Notes: generated from the letters alone by a model not told the origin. Positions 1 to 8,405 are shown, counted from the stretch's first letter. The stretch is 64,000 nucleotides of DNA from Streptomyces mangrovi (GCF_900114215.1 NZ_FOSG01000013.1:62001-126000), one strand, 5' to 3'. A program made the numbers and translations.

Positions 1-9
1 GGTGTTCAT
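1..9 (-). CDS. Start of a leftward gene cut by the window edge
   Basis: Only an ATG and two further codons (Met-Asn-Thr) are inside the window. The start is supported by a consensus ribosome binding site, AAGGAG (minus strand, plus positions 15-20), five bases upstream. The gene would be divergent from the membrane protein gene to its right. Nothing can be said of its product. Confidence 0.5.
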
Positions 10-113
10 CCAAACTCCTTCCCGCTCCCTCCCACCGGACGGTCTCACCCACCCGCGGCCACCGCCGGGGGTGCCACCCGGCCCACCGCGTCCCCCTCCC
101 TCCACACCGGGCC

Positions 114-145
114 CGGTGGTACTCATGCGGCCCTGAGTACCACCG
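114..145. promoter_or_regulatory. Perfect 12-bp inverted repeat in a divergent promoter region
   Basis: Arms CGGTGGTACTCA and TGAGTACCACCG are separated by 8 bp (TGCGGCCC). The dyad lies between a leftward start at position 9 and the rightward membrane protein gene and is only three bases from that gene's first ATG. The TGAGTACC half-sites look like a regulator-binding site; I do not recognise the regulator. A hairpin in the mRNA leader is the alternative. Confidence 0.55.
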
Positions 146-148
146 CGC

Positions 149-2773
149 ATGCCCGCCCGCCCTCGTACACGCCACACTCCGCTCATGCCGAACCTCCCGC
201 CGCCCGCCTACTGCCCCGGCTGTTCCCTGCCGCTCGCTCCCGGTGCTCCGGGGGCCGTCTGCCCACGGTGCGCGCTGCCGCTCACCGGTCCGGTGCCGCA
301 GCGGGTGCTGGAGATCGACGCGGAGCTGTGGCGGCTGGAGGCCCGGCGCACCGGACTGCTCGCCACGCGCCAGGAGTTGCTGGCCGGGCTGCGCGCTTCC
401 GGTTCCGGGAGCGGTGGCCGGGCGGATGCCGCTTCGGTCGGCTCGTCCACCCCGATCGCCCCGGCCGCACCGCCGGCCGCACCGCCGGCCGCGCGGAACG
501 TGCTGCTGGCCCTCGGCGGGGCGCTGCTGGCGGTCGCGGTGACCGCCTTCACGCTGGTGAGCTGGGGCACGCTGGGTATCGGGGGGCGCTCCGCGGTACT
601 GGGCGCGCTGACGCTGCTGGCGCTCGGCGTGCCCGCACCACTGCTCCGCCGCAAACTGACCGCGACGGCCGAGGCGGTGGCGTCGCTGGGGCTGGTCCTA
701 CTGCTGCTCGACGCCTACGCACTGCACCGGGTGGCGCTGCCGGAGGCCGGCGGCGCCGGCTACGCGGCGGTGGCGGCGGCGGTGACCGCCGCGCTCTGGG
801 CGGGCTACGGGGCGGCGCTGCCGCGGCTGCGCGGCCCGCTGCCCGTCGCCCTGTGCCTGGCCCAACTCCCGCTGCCACTGTGGGTTTTGAGCGCGGACGG
901 CGGCCCGTACGCGCTCTCCTGGGCGCTGCTGGCCACGGCGGCCGGTGACACGGCGGTGGCGCTGTGGTGTGCCGGGCGGCGCGCCGGGCGCGGACGGCGG
1001 GCGCCGGCGGTGACGGCACTCGTCGCGGGCTGTGCGCTGGGGGCTCCGGGGCTGCTGACCTCCGCCGTACTGGCCCTGAGGGCCGCGGGTTGGGCCGAGT
1101 CGGCGCACGCCGCGGCGCTGCTCGCGGCGGCCGCGGCGGTGCTGCTGTACGCGGCCCGCCGTCTCGCCCGCGGCGCCGCCCGCGCGGACGCGGCGGCCCC
1201 CGCGGCGGTGGCACCGGCCGCCGTGGTGCCGGCGGCGGTGGCGGGGCTGGCCGTGCTGGTGGCGGGCGGCGGCGCACTGTGGAGGGTGGGGGCGCTACCG
1301 GAGCCGGGGTGGCCGGTGCTGGGCTTCCTGCTGTGCGCGCTGGCGCTGGGGGCGGCCCCGGTGGGGGAACGGTCCGTGGCGGCGGGGCTGCGGCTGGCGG
1401 CCGCAGCGGTGTGCGCCGGCGCGGCGCTGTGGGCGCTGCCCGCCGTGGCACGGCTGGTGCTGGGGCCGTTGGGCTGGGTGTTCAGGGTGTGGGACGGTGC
1501 GCCGCGGGGCGCCCGGGCCGCGGTCGCTCCGGGGCTGGGCTGGCCGTACGGGATGGCGCTGCCGGTGGTGCTGGGCACGCTGGCGGTGGCGGCGGCCGCG
1601 GTGGGCCGGGGCCTGGGGGCGGGGGCGCGGATGCCGCGGGAGTGGCGCGTACGGGCTTGTGGGGGCGCGCTGGCGGTGGCGGGCGCGGCGGCGGCCGTGC
1701 TGCCGGTGGTGCTGGACCTGCCCTACCGGGTGGCCGTGGTGCTGCTGGTGGCACTGGTGGTGCTGCTGCTGGCGGTCCCGGTGAGCCCGCCCCTGGCGGG
1801 TACGGCCGGGGCGGCTCCTGTGACCGCGCTGGTGGCGGCGGTGGCGGCGGCCGTGGCGGTGAGTGGCTGGTCCCTGGCCGAACCGGCGATGACGGTGGCC
1901 GTCCTGGGCGCGCTGGCCGCCGCCTTCGCCGGTGCCGCGGTGGTCGCGCGTGCCGACGCGGCGGTGGGTCCGGTGGCGGCCGTGGCGGCGGTGGTGTGGT
2001 CGGGCGCGTTCGCGGCCGCCCTGCCCCTGGCCCTGGACGTACCGCCGCACCGGACGGCGTTCGCGGTGCTGGGCGTCGCGGTCGCCACGGTGCCCCTGGC
2101 GGCCCGGCTGCGGGCGTGTCCGGCCGGGGTGCCGGTGGAGTGCGCCGGGTACGCCGTCGCCGCCGCGGCCGTCGTGCTGACGGTCGCGGAGCCCGTCGCG
2201 CTCTCCCTGGCCCTGGCCCTGTGCGGGGTGGCCGCGGGGGGCGTGGCGCTGCGCGCGGAGCGCCGGCCGGTCGCGGCGTACGCGGGGGGCGCGCTGCTGG
2301 TGCTGGCCTGGTGGGTGCGGCTGGGGAGCTGGGAGGTGACCTCGCCGGAGGCGTACACCCTGCCGGTCACCGTCCCCGTGCTGGCCATCGGCCATCTGCA
2401 CCGGATCCGTCCGGAGGTCTCCTCCTGGGCGGCGTACGGCCCCGGGCTGGCGACGACCCTGGTGCCGAGCCTGGCGGCGGTCTGGGTGGACGCGCACTGG
2501 CCGCGCCCGCTGCTGCTGGGCGCCGCCGCGCTGGCCCTGACCGTGCTGGGCGCACGGTCGCGGCTGAAGGCTCCGCTGCTGATGGGCGGGGGCACCGCCG
2601 CGCTGGTCGCCGTGCACGAACTGGCCCCCCATGTCGTCCAGGTGGCCGGGCTCCTGCCCCGCTGGGTGCCGCCGGCCGCCGCGGGCGTGCTGCTCCTGCT
2701 CGTCGGCGCGACCTACGAGCGGCGGCTGCGGGAGGCCCGGCGGCTGCGCCGCGCGGTGGGCCGGATGCGCTGA
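149..2773 (+). CDS. Large multi-spanning membrane protein with N-terminal zinc ribbon
   Basis: 874 residues. Residues about 22-47 hold two Cys pairs (CPGC and CPRC) typical of a zinc ribbon, followed by a short helical segment rich in Arg and Leu, then from about residue 117 a long series of Ala/Val/Leu-rich membrane spans (probably more than 20) to the end. The organisation (zinc ribbon, short coil, many spans) recalls the large actinobacterial membrane proteins named after SCO7613. The function is unknown. A second ATG at position 185 would also keep the zinc ribbon and neither start has a clear ribosome binding site, so the true start is uncertain. Confidence 0.8.
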   Translation: MPARPRTRHTPLMPNLPPPAYCPGCSLPLAPGAPGAVCPRCALPLTGPVPQRVLEIDAELWRLEARRTGLLATRQELLAGLRASGSGSGGRADAASVGSSTPIAPAAPPAAPPAARNVLLALGGALLAVAVTAFTLVSWGTLGIGGRSAVLGALTLLALGVPAPLLRRKLTATAEAVASLGLVLLLLDAYALHRVALPEAGGAGYAAVAAAVTAALWAGYGAALPRLRGPLPVALCLAQLPLPLWVLSADGGPYALSWALLATAAGDTAVALWCAGRRAGRGRRAPAVTALVAGCALGAPGLLTSAVLALRAAGWAESAHAAALLAAAAAVLLYAARRLARGAARADAAAPAAVAPAAVVPAAVAGLAVLVAGGGALWRVGALPEPGWPVLGFLLCALALGAAPVGERSVAAGLRLAAAAVCAGAALWALPAVARLVLGPLGWVFRVWDGAPRGARAAVAPGLGWPYGMALPVVLGTLAVAAAAVGRGLGAGARMPREWRVRACGGALAVAGAAAAVLPVVLDLPYRVAVVLLVALVVLLLAVPVSPPLAGTAGAAPVTALVAAVAAAVAVSGWSLAEPAMTVAVLGALAAAFAGAAVVARADAAVGPVAAVAAVVWSGAFAAALPLALDVPPHRTAFAVLGVAVATVPLAARLRACPAGVPVECAGYAVAAAAVVLTVAEPVALSLALALCGVAAGGVALRAERRPVAAYAGGALLVLAWWVRLGSWEVTSPEAYTLPVTVPVLAIGHLHRIRPEVSSWAAYGPGLATTLVPSLAAVWVDAHWPRPLLLGAAALALTVLGARSRLKAPLLMGGGTAALVAVHELAPHVVQVAGLLPRWVPPAAAGVLLLLVGATYERRLREARRLRRAVGRMR

Positions 2774-2780
2774 CCGGCGC

Positions 2781-2850
2781 GCCGTACCGGGACGGGAAGG
2801 CCGGGAGGGGCGGACGGGAGCCTGGACCGTCCGCCCCGGTCCGGTACGGC
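2781..2850. terminator. Nested hairpin terminator
   Basis: An inner perfect stem GGGGCGGACGG/CCGTCCGCCCC (9-base loop) sits inside an outer pair GCCGTACCGG/CCGGTACGGC. It lies just after the stop of the rightward membrane protein gene and two bases from the stop of the leftward gene remnant, so it can serve both directions. Confidence 0.7.
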
Positions 2851-2851
2851 C

Positions 2852-3079
2852 TCACTCGGGGAGGAGATCCCCGATCAGGGCGAGGTTCTGGATGGCGGCC
2901 AGGCCGTACAGGGCGGTGGTGTTGGTGTCCACCCAGGCGGCCCCGCTGCCCTCGACCAGGGCCATGGGCCCGCTGCTCCTCTCCGTCCTCCACGGGGAGG
3001 ACTCGCTGTACCCCCAGGCGTCCTTGGTGAAGAACTCGCGCCAGGCGCGGGTGCCGTACCTGTCCCGCTCGCCCCTATG
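2852..3079 (-). pseudogene. 3' remnant of an unidentified gene
   Basis: A 75-codon open segment on the minus strand has an in-frame TGA immediately upstream and no plausible start, yet reads like real protein: WREFFTKDAWGYSE in the first half, WVDTNTTALYGLAAIQNLA and IGDLLPE at the end. It lies directly downstream of the sugar-importer operon, where a glycan-degrading enzyme is often found, so it may be the tail of such a gene; that is inference. I cannot name the family. Confidence 0.5.
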
Positions 3080-3150
3080 TCAGGGGCATGACAGACAGGG
3101 GTCGCGACCGCCGGCGGTGGTACCGCGGCGGCCGGACCGGAAAGGCGCGG

Positions 3151-3855
3151 TCAGGTGCGGCCGTACCGGCGCTCGGCGGCGACCGCGCAGGCGGCCAGGC
3201 AGCCGAGCGCCGGGGCGGCCAGGGGCGGCAGCATCCAGGCGGCGACGACGACCACGGCCAGTCCCCCGGCCAGCAGCAGCGAGCCGCCCGGTTCGGTGCG
3301 CAGGGTGCGCCGGGCCGCCGCCCGGCCGGTACGGGCCCAGTCGTCGCCGGGCCGCCAGGCGGCGGCGGTGCGCAGCCCGGCCACCACCACGGCCACCGCG
3401 GCCACCGCCGCGGTGGCGCCGACCGCGGCCACCGCGGGGCCACCGGGCAGCAGCCCGGAGGAGACCACCCGCAGATCGAAGGCGAGCAGCGCCAGGGCGG
3501 CCCACCACAGCAGCGAGAACCGCCAGCCAGCCCGTACGGCGGCCGCCCACTCGGCGGCGAACTCCCGCCATCCGGCCTGCTCGGCGTCCAGGTGGCGCCG
3601 CAGATGCCCGCAGGCGGCGGCGAACGCGGGCAGCGCCGTCACCAGCGCGAGCGCGGCGAGCAGCAGCCACACCCCGGCCAGCAGGCACTCGGCGAAGAGC
3701 GCGAACCGGGCGGCGAGGGGCCTCCGGTCCGTGCCGGCGGCGGTGTCCGTGGCGGTGTCCGGAGAGGCGCCCCTGGCGGTGTCCGGAGAGATGTCCGGAG
3801 GGGCGTCCGGGGGGACGTTCGCAAAAGCCCGCGCCGCGGCGTTCGTCCCGCTCAT
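3151..3855 (-). CDS. YesL-like (DUF624) membrane protein of a sugar ABC operon
   Basis: 234 residues. A Pro/Asp/Thr-rich N-terminus (about 40 residues, with repeated SPDT) precedes roughly five membrane spans, including FALFAECLLAGVWLLLAAL and a WW-containing span about midway. Size, topology and position downstream of sugar permeases match the YesL/DUF624 family, whose role is not established. The start overlaps the stop of the upstream permease (ATGA), so it is translationally coupled and is the last intact gene of the importer operon. Confidence 0.8.
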   Translation of the reverse strand: MSGTNAAARAFANVPPDAPPDISPDTARGASPDTATDTAAGTDRRPLAARFALFAECLLAGVWLLLAALALVTALPAFAAACGHLRRHLDAEQAGWREFAAEWAAAVRAGWRFSLLWWAALALLAFDLRVVSSGLLPGGPAVAAVGATAAVAAVAVVVAGLRTAAAWRPGDDWARTGRAAARRTLRTEPGGSLLLAGGLAVVVVAAWMLPPLAAPALGCLAACAVAAERRYGRT

Positions 3856-4751
3856 CCCTTGAGCCCCGAGGTGGCCGCGCCCTCGACGAGGTAGCGCTGG
3901 AAGGCGAGGAAGAACAGCAGCACCGGCAGCAGGGCCGCGACCGACATGGCGATCATGCCTCCGTAGTCGGCGAGGCTGTCCTGGTCCATGAACATCTTCA
4001 GGCCGAGCGAGACGGTGTACTTGTCGGGCTCGTTGAGGTAGATCAGCGGCCCGAGGAAGTCGTTCCAGGCCCAGATGAAGCTGAAGATGGCACTGGTGAT
4101 CAGCGCCGGGCGGCACAGCGGCAGCACGATCGTCCAGTAGATCCGCCAGTGGCCGCAGCCGTCGATGCGGGCCGCCTCGTCCAGTTCCCTGGGGAGGTTG
4201 CGCATGAACTGCACCATCAGGAAGACGAAGAAGGCGTCCACCGCGAGGAACTTGCCCAGCAGCAGCGGCACATAGGTGTTGACCAGTTCCATCTTCTGGA
4301 ACAGCACGTACTGCGGCACCAGCAGCACGTGGACCGGCAGCAGCAGAGTGCCGATCATCAGCGCGAACAGCACGTTGCGGCCCGCGAAGCGGATCCGGGC
4401 GAAGGCGTACGCGGCCAGGGAGCAGGAGATCAGTACACCGGCCACCGACCCCAGCGCGACCAGCAGCGAGTTCACGAAGAACGTCTCGATGCCGATGCCC
4501 GCGATCCCGTCGGCGAGCCGCTCGTAGTTGTCGGTGATCGGGTCGGTGGGCAGCAGTTCCAGGCTGCCCACGATCTCGTCGCCCGGTTTGAGGGAGCCTC
4601 CCAGCACCCAGACGACCGGGTAGAGCACCACGGCCAGGAGGGCCAGTGCCCCCAGGTGCCACAGGACCGACCGCGCCCTGCGGCGCGCCGAGGCGTTGGC
4701 CCCGCCGCGCGAGGGGCGGGCGGGACGGACGGTACCGGTGGGCGCGCTCAT
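3852..4751 (-). CDS. Carbohydrate ABC transporter permease (MalG-like)
   Basis: 299 residues, six predicted spans. The permease coupling motif EAARIDGCGHWRIYWTIVLP lies about residue 205-225 and contacts the ATPase in this family. The protein ends SGLKG, usual for MalG-type subunits. It forms the inner-membrane channel with the neighbouring MalF-type permease. Both ends overlap neighbours by ATGA, which shows one polycistronic unit. No ATP-binding protein is encoded nearby; many Streptomyces sugar importers share the ATPase MsiK, so that is the likely partner. Confidence 0.93.
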   Translation of the reverse strand: MSAPTGTVRPARPSRGGANASARRRARSVLWHLGALALLAVVLYPVVWVLGGSLKPGDEIVGSLELLPTDPITDNYERLADGIAGIGIETFFVNSLLVALGSVAGVLISCSLAAYAFARIRFAGRNVLFALMIGTLLLPVHVLLVPQYVLFQKMELVNTYVPLLLGKFLAVDAFFVFLMVQFMRNLPRELDEAARIDGCGHWRIYWTIVLPLCRPALITSAIFSFIWAWNDFLGPLIYLNEPDKYTVSLGLKMFMDQDSLADYGGMIAMSVAALLPVLLFFLAFQRYLVEGAATSGLKG

Positions 4752-5755
4752 CGGCCCCCCTCCTCGTAGTGCACCCAGCGGCGCTGGGACCAGAACAGCA
4801 CGGCGGTCACCACGGCGATCCCGGCGAGCAGCATCCAGGCCATCGCGGAGGCGTAGCCCATGCGCAGGTTGGAGAAGCCCTGCTCGTACAGGTACCAGGT
4901 GTAGACGAGCAGCGAGTCGCCGGGGCCGCCCGCGCGCCCGCCGGGTCCGGCGATCACGAGCGCGGAGGTGAAGATCTGGAAGGAGTGGATGATCTCCAGC
5001 AGCAGGTTGAAGAAGAGCACCGGGGAGATCATCGGCAGGGTGATGGAGCGAAACCGCCGCCAGGCGCCGGCGCCGTCCACCTCCGCCGCCTCGTACAGCT
5101 CGCGCGGCACCTGCTTGAGACCGGCCAGGAAGATCACCATCGGCGCGCCGAACTGCCAGGCCGACAGGGCGATCAGGGTGGGTATCGACCAGTCCGGGTC
5201 GCCGACCCAGCCGCCGCCGTCCCAGCCGAACAGGCTCAGGGAGCGGTCGACGACCGCGTCGTCCTGGAACAGTGCTCGCCAGACGATGCCGATGCTCACG
5301 CTCGCCCCGATCAGCGAGGGGGCGTAGAACGCCGAGCGGTAGAAGCCCTGCCCCTTGCGGGGCCGGACCAGCAGCATCGCCACGCCGAGCGCGACCGCGA
5401 GCTTGAGCGGGGTGGCGACCAGCACGAACACGGCCGTGACCCGCACCGACGTCCACCAGCGGCCGTCGGAGAACATCTCGGAGAAGTTCTCCAGGCCCAC
5501 CCAGCGGGGCGAGTCGAAGAGGTTGTAGTCGGTGAAGGCCAGATAGAGGGAGACGAGCATCGGCCCCAGCGTCAGCAGCAGGATGCCGACGCACCACGGG
5601 GAGAGGAACAGGTAGCCGGCCAGGGTCTCCCGGCGGGCCCGCCGCCGCGCGGTGGCGGCGGGCCGGGAGGCGGGGGCGGAGGGATCGGGGCGGCGGGGGT
5701 TCCCCGCCGCCCGCTCCTCCTCCGTCCCGGCCGGTGCGGGGGTTTCGGTACGCAT
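4748..5755 (-). CDS. Carbohydrate ABC transporter permease (MalF-like)
   Basis: 335 residues. A Pro/Ala/Arg-rich cytoplasmic N-terminus of about 40 residues precedes six spans. The EAA loop reads YEAAEVDGAGAWRRFRSITLP around residue 235-255. It pairs with the MalG-like permease to form the channel. A good ribosome binding site (GAGGAG, ten bases before the ATG) supports this start; the gene begins 20 bases after the binding-protein gene. Confidence 0.93.
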   Translation of the reverse strand: MRTETPAPAGTEEERAAGNPRRPDPSAPASRPAATARRRARRETLAGYLFLSPWCVGILLLTLGPMLVSLYLAFTDYNLFDSPRWVGLENFSEMFSDGRWWTSVRVTAVFVLVATPLKLAVALGVAMLLVRPRKGQGFYRSAFYAPSLIGASVSIGIVWRALFQDDAVVDRSLSLFGWDGGGWVGDPDWSIPTLIALSAWQFGAPMVIFLAGLKQVPRELYEAAEVDGAGAWRRFRSITLPMISPVLFFNLLLEIIHSFQIFTSALVIAGPGGRAGGPGDSLLVYTWYLYEQGFSNLRMGYASAMAWMLLAGIAVVTAVLFWSQRRWVHYEEGGR

Positions 5756-5775
5756 CACGGGACGTTCTCCTCGGA

Positions 5776-7047
5776 TCAGGAGCCGAGGGCGGTCTTGGCC
5801 TCGTCGAAGAACTGGGACACCGCTTCGTCGACGGACACGGAGCCCTGCGCCATCGAGCGGTAGATGCTCAGGAAGGCGGCCTCGACGGTGTCGGTCCCGG
5901 CCGGGTGGGGCGTGATCGGCTCCAGGTAGTCGGTGACGCTCTGCTCGTACTCGGCGATCTTGGCGTCGGGCCCCTCGGGCTCGTAGGCCTCGAACTGCGC
6001 GTTGGTCGGCAGCACCCCGCGGTTGTAGCCCATGATCTTCCCGACCTCGGGGTCGTTGACCATGAAGTCGATGAACTTGGCGACCTCCTCCGGGTGCTCG
6101 GTCCGGGCGGAGGCGCTGAGCATCAGCGAGGAGAGGTACTGCGCGGTGCGCTCGCCGTCCATGGTCGGAATCGGCGCCAGGGCGAGTTCCCTGTCCGTCT
6201 CGGAGGCGTAGCGCGCCAGGAAGTTGTCCCAGGTGAACTCGGCGGCCGACAGACCGGCGCTGACCTCGGACTTGGGCAGGACCTGTGCGGCCTGCTTGGC
6301 CGGGACGAGCAGCCCGTCGTCGAGCTTGGCGCGGTGGTCGCCCCACCACTTCCTCAGGTCGGCCTCGGTGAAGCCGAGCCCGTCCTCGGTGAAGAACGCC
6401 TTGTCCTGCTGGCGCAGGTAGAGGTCGTACAGGTACATCACGCCGCCGTTGCTGCTGGCGCCCCAGAACTCCTCTCCGGGCTCGCTGATCTTCTTGACGG
6501 CCGCGTCGAAGTCCTTCCACGTCCAGCCGTGCTCGGGGGTGACACCGGCCTCCTCGAACGCCTTGACGTCGTAGACGAGGGTGAAGGTGTTTGCTCCCAC
6601 CGGCACGCCCAGCAGCTTCCCGTCGATCTCGCCGGCCCTGCCGAGCCCCTGGCGGAAGTCGTCCAGGTTCAGATTGCCCGCCTTCACCTGGGCGTTGAGG
6701 TCCAGCAGCAGGTTCTTCCGGCCGTACTTGCGCAGGAAGGCATAGGAGTTCTGGAAGACGTCCGGCGGATTGCCGCCCGCGGCCTGGGTGTTGAACTTCG
6801 TCCAGAAGTCGCCGTACTCCTGGAAGTCGGTCTTGACCTCGATGCCGGGATTCTCCTTCTCGAACAGGTCTATGGTCCTGTTGATCAGGTCGGCCCGGTC
6901 CTGCGCACCCCACCAGGAGTAGCGGATGGTCACCTTGCCGTCCGCACCCGTGTCGCCGCCGCCGCATCCGGAGGCGAGCAGCCCCAGCGCGGCCAGGCCG
7001 GCCCCCATGGCCCGCAGACCCGTGACCCTGCTCCGTCGAGAACTCAT
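5776..7047 (-). CDS. Sugar ABC importer substrate-binding lipoprotein
   Basis: 423 residues. The N-terminus has Arg residues, a hydrophobic stretch and a lipobox LASGC at about residue 24-28, so it should be lipid-anchored outside the membrane. The mature part has the family-1 extracellular solute-binding fold (IRYSWWGAQDRADLINRTID near the mature N-terminus, PDVFQNSYAFLRKYG about residue 93). It delivers a sugar or oligosaccharide to the two permeases downstream; the substrate cannot be read from sequence. It is first in the operon, preceded by LacI-type operators. No regulator gene is adjacent. Confidence 0.93.
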   Translation of the reverse strand: MSSRRSRVTGLRAMGAGLAALGLLASGCGGGDTGADGKVTIRYSWWGAQDRADLINRTIDLFEKENPGIEVKTDFQEYGDFWTKFNTQAAGGNPPDVFQNSYAFLRKYGRKNLLLDLNAQVKAGNLNLDDFRQGLGRAGEIDGKLLGVPVGANTFTLVYDVKAFEEAGVTPEHGWTWKDFDAAVKKISEPGEEFWGASSNGGVMYLYDLYLRQQDKAFFTEDGLGFTEADLRKWWGDHRAKLDDGLLVPAKQAAQVLPKSEVSAGLSAAEFTWDNFLARYASETDRELALAPIPTMDGERTAQYLSSLMLSASARTEHPEEVAKFIDFMVNDPEVGKIMGYNRGVLPTNAQFEAYEPEGPDAKIAEYEQSVTDYLEPITPHPAGTDTVEAAFLSIYRSMAQGSVSVDEAVSQFFDEAKTALGS

Positions 7048-7092
7048 CGAAACGCCCCTCCCGGGCGGGTTCGTCCCGCCACCCCGGTTACT

Positions 7093-7118
7093 TGAAACGT
7101 TTTAGGCAAGCGCTTGCC
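7093..7118. promoter_or_regulatory. Twin LacI-family operators upstream of the sugar importer
   Basis: A perfect 14-bp palindrome GGCAAGCGCTTGCC (7105-7118) directly abuts a near-palindrome TGAAACGTTTTA (7093-7104). Both resemble LacI/GalR-family sites with a central CG. They sit 46-71 bases before the binding-protein start, over the likely promoter, so a sugar-responsive repressor is inferred. The abutting arrangement suggests either two regulators or cooperative binding. Confidence 0.75.
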
Positions 7119-7208
7119 GGGCCAACTTAGGGACGTGCGGCAGAGGCGTCAACGGTTCGGACGGAATTCACCGCCGGGCATCCGGAGCGTGTGCGGGCGG
7201 ACACGAAG

Positions 7209-7253
7209 AGGCCGGGGTCCCGGCAGGCTCCGAGCCTGCCGGGACCCCGGCCT
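7209..7253. terminator. Perfect 22-bp hairpin after tRNA-Val(CAC)
   Basis: A 22-base arm beginning AGGCCGGGGTCCCGGC is followed after one base by its exact complement. It starts four bases beyond the 3' end of the leftward tRNA gene. There is no T tract, as usual for strong Streptomyces terminators. Confidence 0.8.
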
Positions 7254-7257
7254 TCGG

Positions 7258-7329
7258 TGGGCGATACTGGGATCGAACCAGTGACCTCTTCGGTGTGAAC
7301 GAAGCGCTCTCCCGCTGAGCTAATCGCCC
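7258..7329 (-). tRNA. tRNA-Val, anticodon CAC
   Basis: A 72-base cloverleaf reads on the minus strand. The acceptor stem is GGGCGAT/ATCGCCC, the D arm has AGCTCAGCGGGAGAGC, the anticodon loop TTCACAC is closed by CTTCG/CGAAG, and the T loop is GGTTCGATCC. CCA is not encoded. It reads GTG codons. Apart from the anticodon arm, acceptor positions and one T-loop base it is the same as the tRNA-Val(GAC) copies at 13.8-14.0 kb. Confidence 0.95.
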
Positions 7330-7405
7330 GGGTGCGGCGACAACATTACCGCATGTCAGCGACTGCTCGTGACCCCCTCGCGCACCCGGGAGGGACCTCG
7401 CCGGC

Positions 7406-7870
7406 TCAGCCCGCGACGTCCCACGGCATCGCCAGCCCATACCGGGCCAGATACAGACCCACCAGGACCGCGGCGACGGTCGCACCGAGCGCCGTGAGTG
7501 TCATGTTGCGGCGCCGCACCTTCGGGTCGAGCGCGCGCCTGGCCGCCTCGGACACCTTCCGCCGTGTCCACCGCAGGACGATCTGGGCCCAGACGAACTC
7601 CGTCGCCCAGACCGCCAGCCCCGTGAAGATCACCAGCCAGCCCGGCCCCGGCAGCGCCAGCATCAGCACTCCGGCGAACACGATGGCGAGCCCGACCAGG
7701 AAGACCCCCACCTGCCAGCTCAGATGGAGCGCCCGGGACGCCTTGATGAAGCGCGGCGCCCGTGAACCGAGGGCCCGTTCCTTACTCTCGGTTTCCACCC
7801 GCCCCAGATTACCCGAGGCCTCCACCCCGTTCGCCCGAACAGACCACCGGCCAAATCCCCATTCCTCCAT
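7406..7870 (-). CDS. PGPGW-motif membrane protein (TIGR02611-like)
   Basis: 154 residues from the chosen ATG. It has two closely spaced hydrophobic segments around ALPGPGWLVIFTGLAVWATE and a third near the C-terminus (LGATVAAVLVGLYLA). The PGPGW motif defines a small transmembrane family of unknown function found beside ssgB in streptomycetes. The gene is divergent from ssgB. A GTG at 7798 (VETESKER) is an alternative start and would give 130 residues; neither has a strong ribosome binding site. Confidence 0.75.
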   Translation of the reverse strand: MEEWGFGRWSVRANGVEASGNLGRVETESKERALGSRAPRFIKASRALHLSWQVGVFLVGLAIVFAGVLMLALPGPGWLVIFTGLAVWATEFVWAQIVLRWTRRKVSEAARRALDPKVRRRNMTLTALGATVAAVLVGLYLARYGLAMPWDVAG

Positions 7871-7901
7871 CTGAATGATGTGAAGGGAAACAAAAGGGGC
7901 A

Positions 7902-7919
7902 GAGGGGTTTACACCCCTC
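7902..7919. promoter_or_regulatory. Inverted repeat in the ssgB upstream region
   Basis: Perfect arms GAGGGGT and ACCCCTC flank TTAC, about 75-90 bases upstream of ssgB. The right part (GTTT, then about 15 bases, then GTGGCAT) loosely resembles a SigB/SigH-type stress promoter, which is the class reported for ssgB in S. coelicolor. The match is imperfect, so the promoter reading is tentative and the dyad is the firmer observation. Confidence 0.35.
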
Positions 7920-7991
7920 CTGTAGGTGGCATGTCGATTTCGCCGACGTGCGAATCCCCGAGCGCACACTGAGCGAAAGGCCCTGGCGCTT

Positions 7992-8405
7992 ATGAACACC
8001 ACGGTCAGCTGCGAGCTGCACCTGCGCCTCGTTGTATCGAGCGAGTCCTCCCTGCCTGTACCCGCGGGCCTGCGGTATGACACGGCCGACCCCTACGCCG
8101 TGCACGCCACCTTCCACACCGGCGCCGAGGAGACCGTCGAGTGGGTCTTCGCCCGCGACCTCCTCGCCGAAGGCCTGCACCGTCCCACAGGCACCGGCGA
8201 CGTCCGTGTCTGGCCGTCCCGCAGCCACGGTCAGGGCGTCGTCTGCATCGCTCTCAGCTCGCCGGAGGGCGAGGCGCTGCTGGAGGCCCCCGCGCGGGCC
8301 CTGGAATCCTTCCTCAAGCGAACGGACGCCGCCGTCCCCCCCGGCACCGAGCACCGGCACTTCGACCTCGACACCGAGCTCTCCCACATCCTCGCGGAGA
8401 GCTGA
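7992..8405 (+). CDS. ssgB: SsgB sporulation cell-division activator
   Basis: 137 residues, the usual size. The sequence (MNTTVSCELHLRLV at the start, VEWVFARDLLAEGL about residue 48-62, DTELSHILAES at the end) appears nearly identical to what I know of S. coelicolor SsgB. SsgB is an SALP-family protein that marks future septum sites in aerial hyphae and helps recruit FtsZ during sporulation. The start is fixed by family length and a GAAAGG ribosome binding site. The gene stands alone, with a strong terminator downstream. Confidence 0.96.
   Translation: MNTTVSCELHLRLVVSSESSLPVPAGLRYDTADPYAVHATFHTGAEETVEWVFARDLLAEGLHRPTGTGDVRVWPSRSHGQGVVCIALSSPEGEALLEAPARALESFLKRTDAAVPPGTEHRHFDLDTELSHILAES

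Noticed and set aside
149-2773. Several long frames overlapping the first membrane gene on both strands
   Set aside because: They are Arg/Gly/Pro-rich shadows with no family features; the membrane frame has the expected third-position GC.
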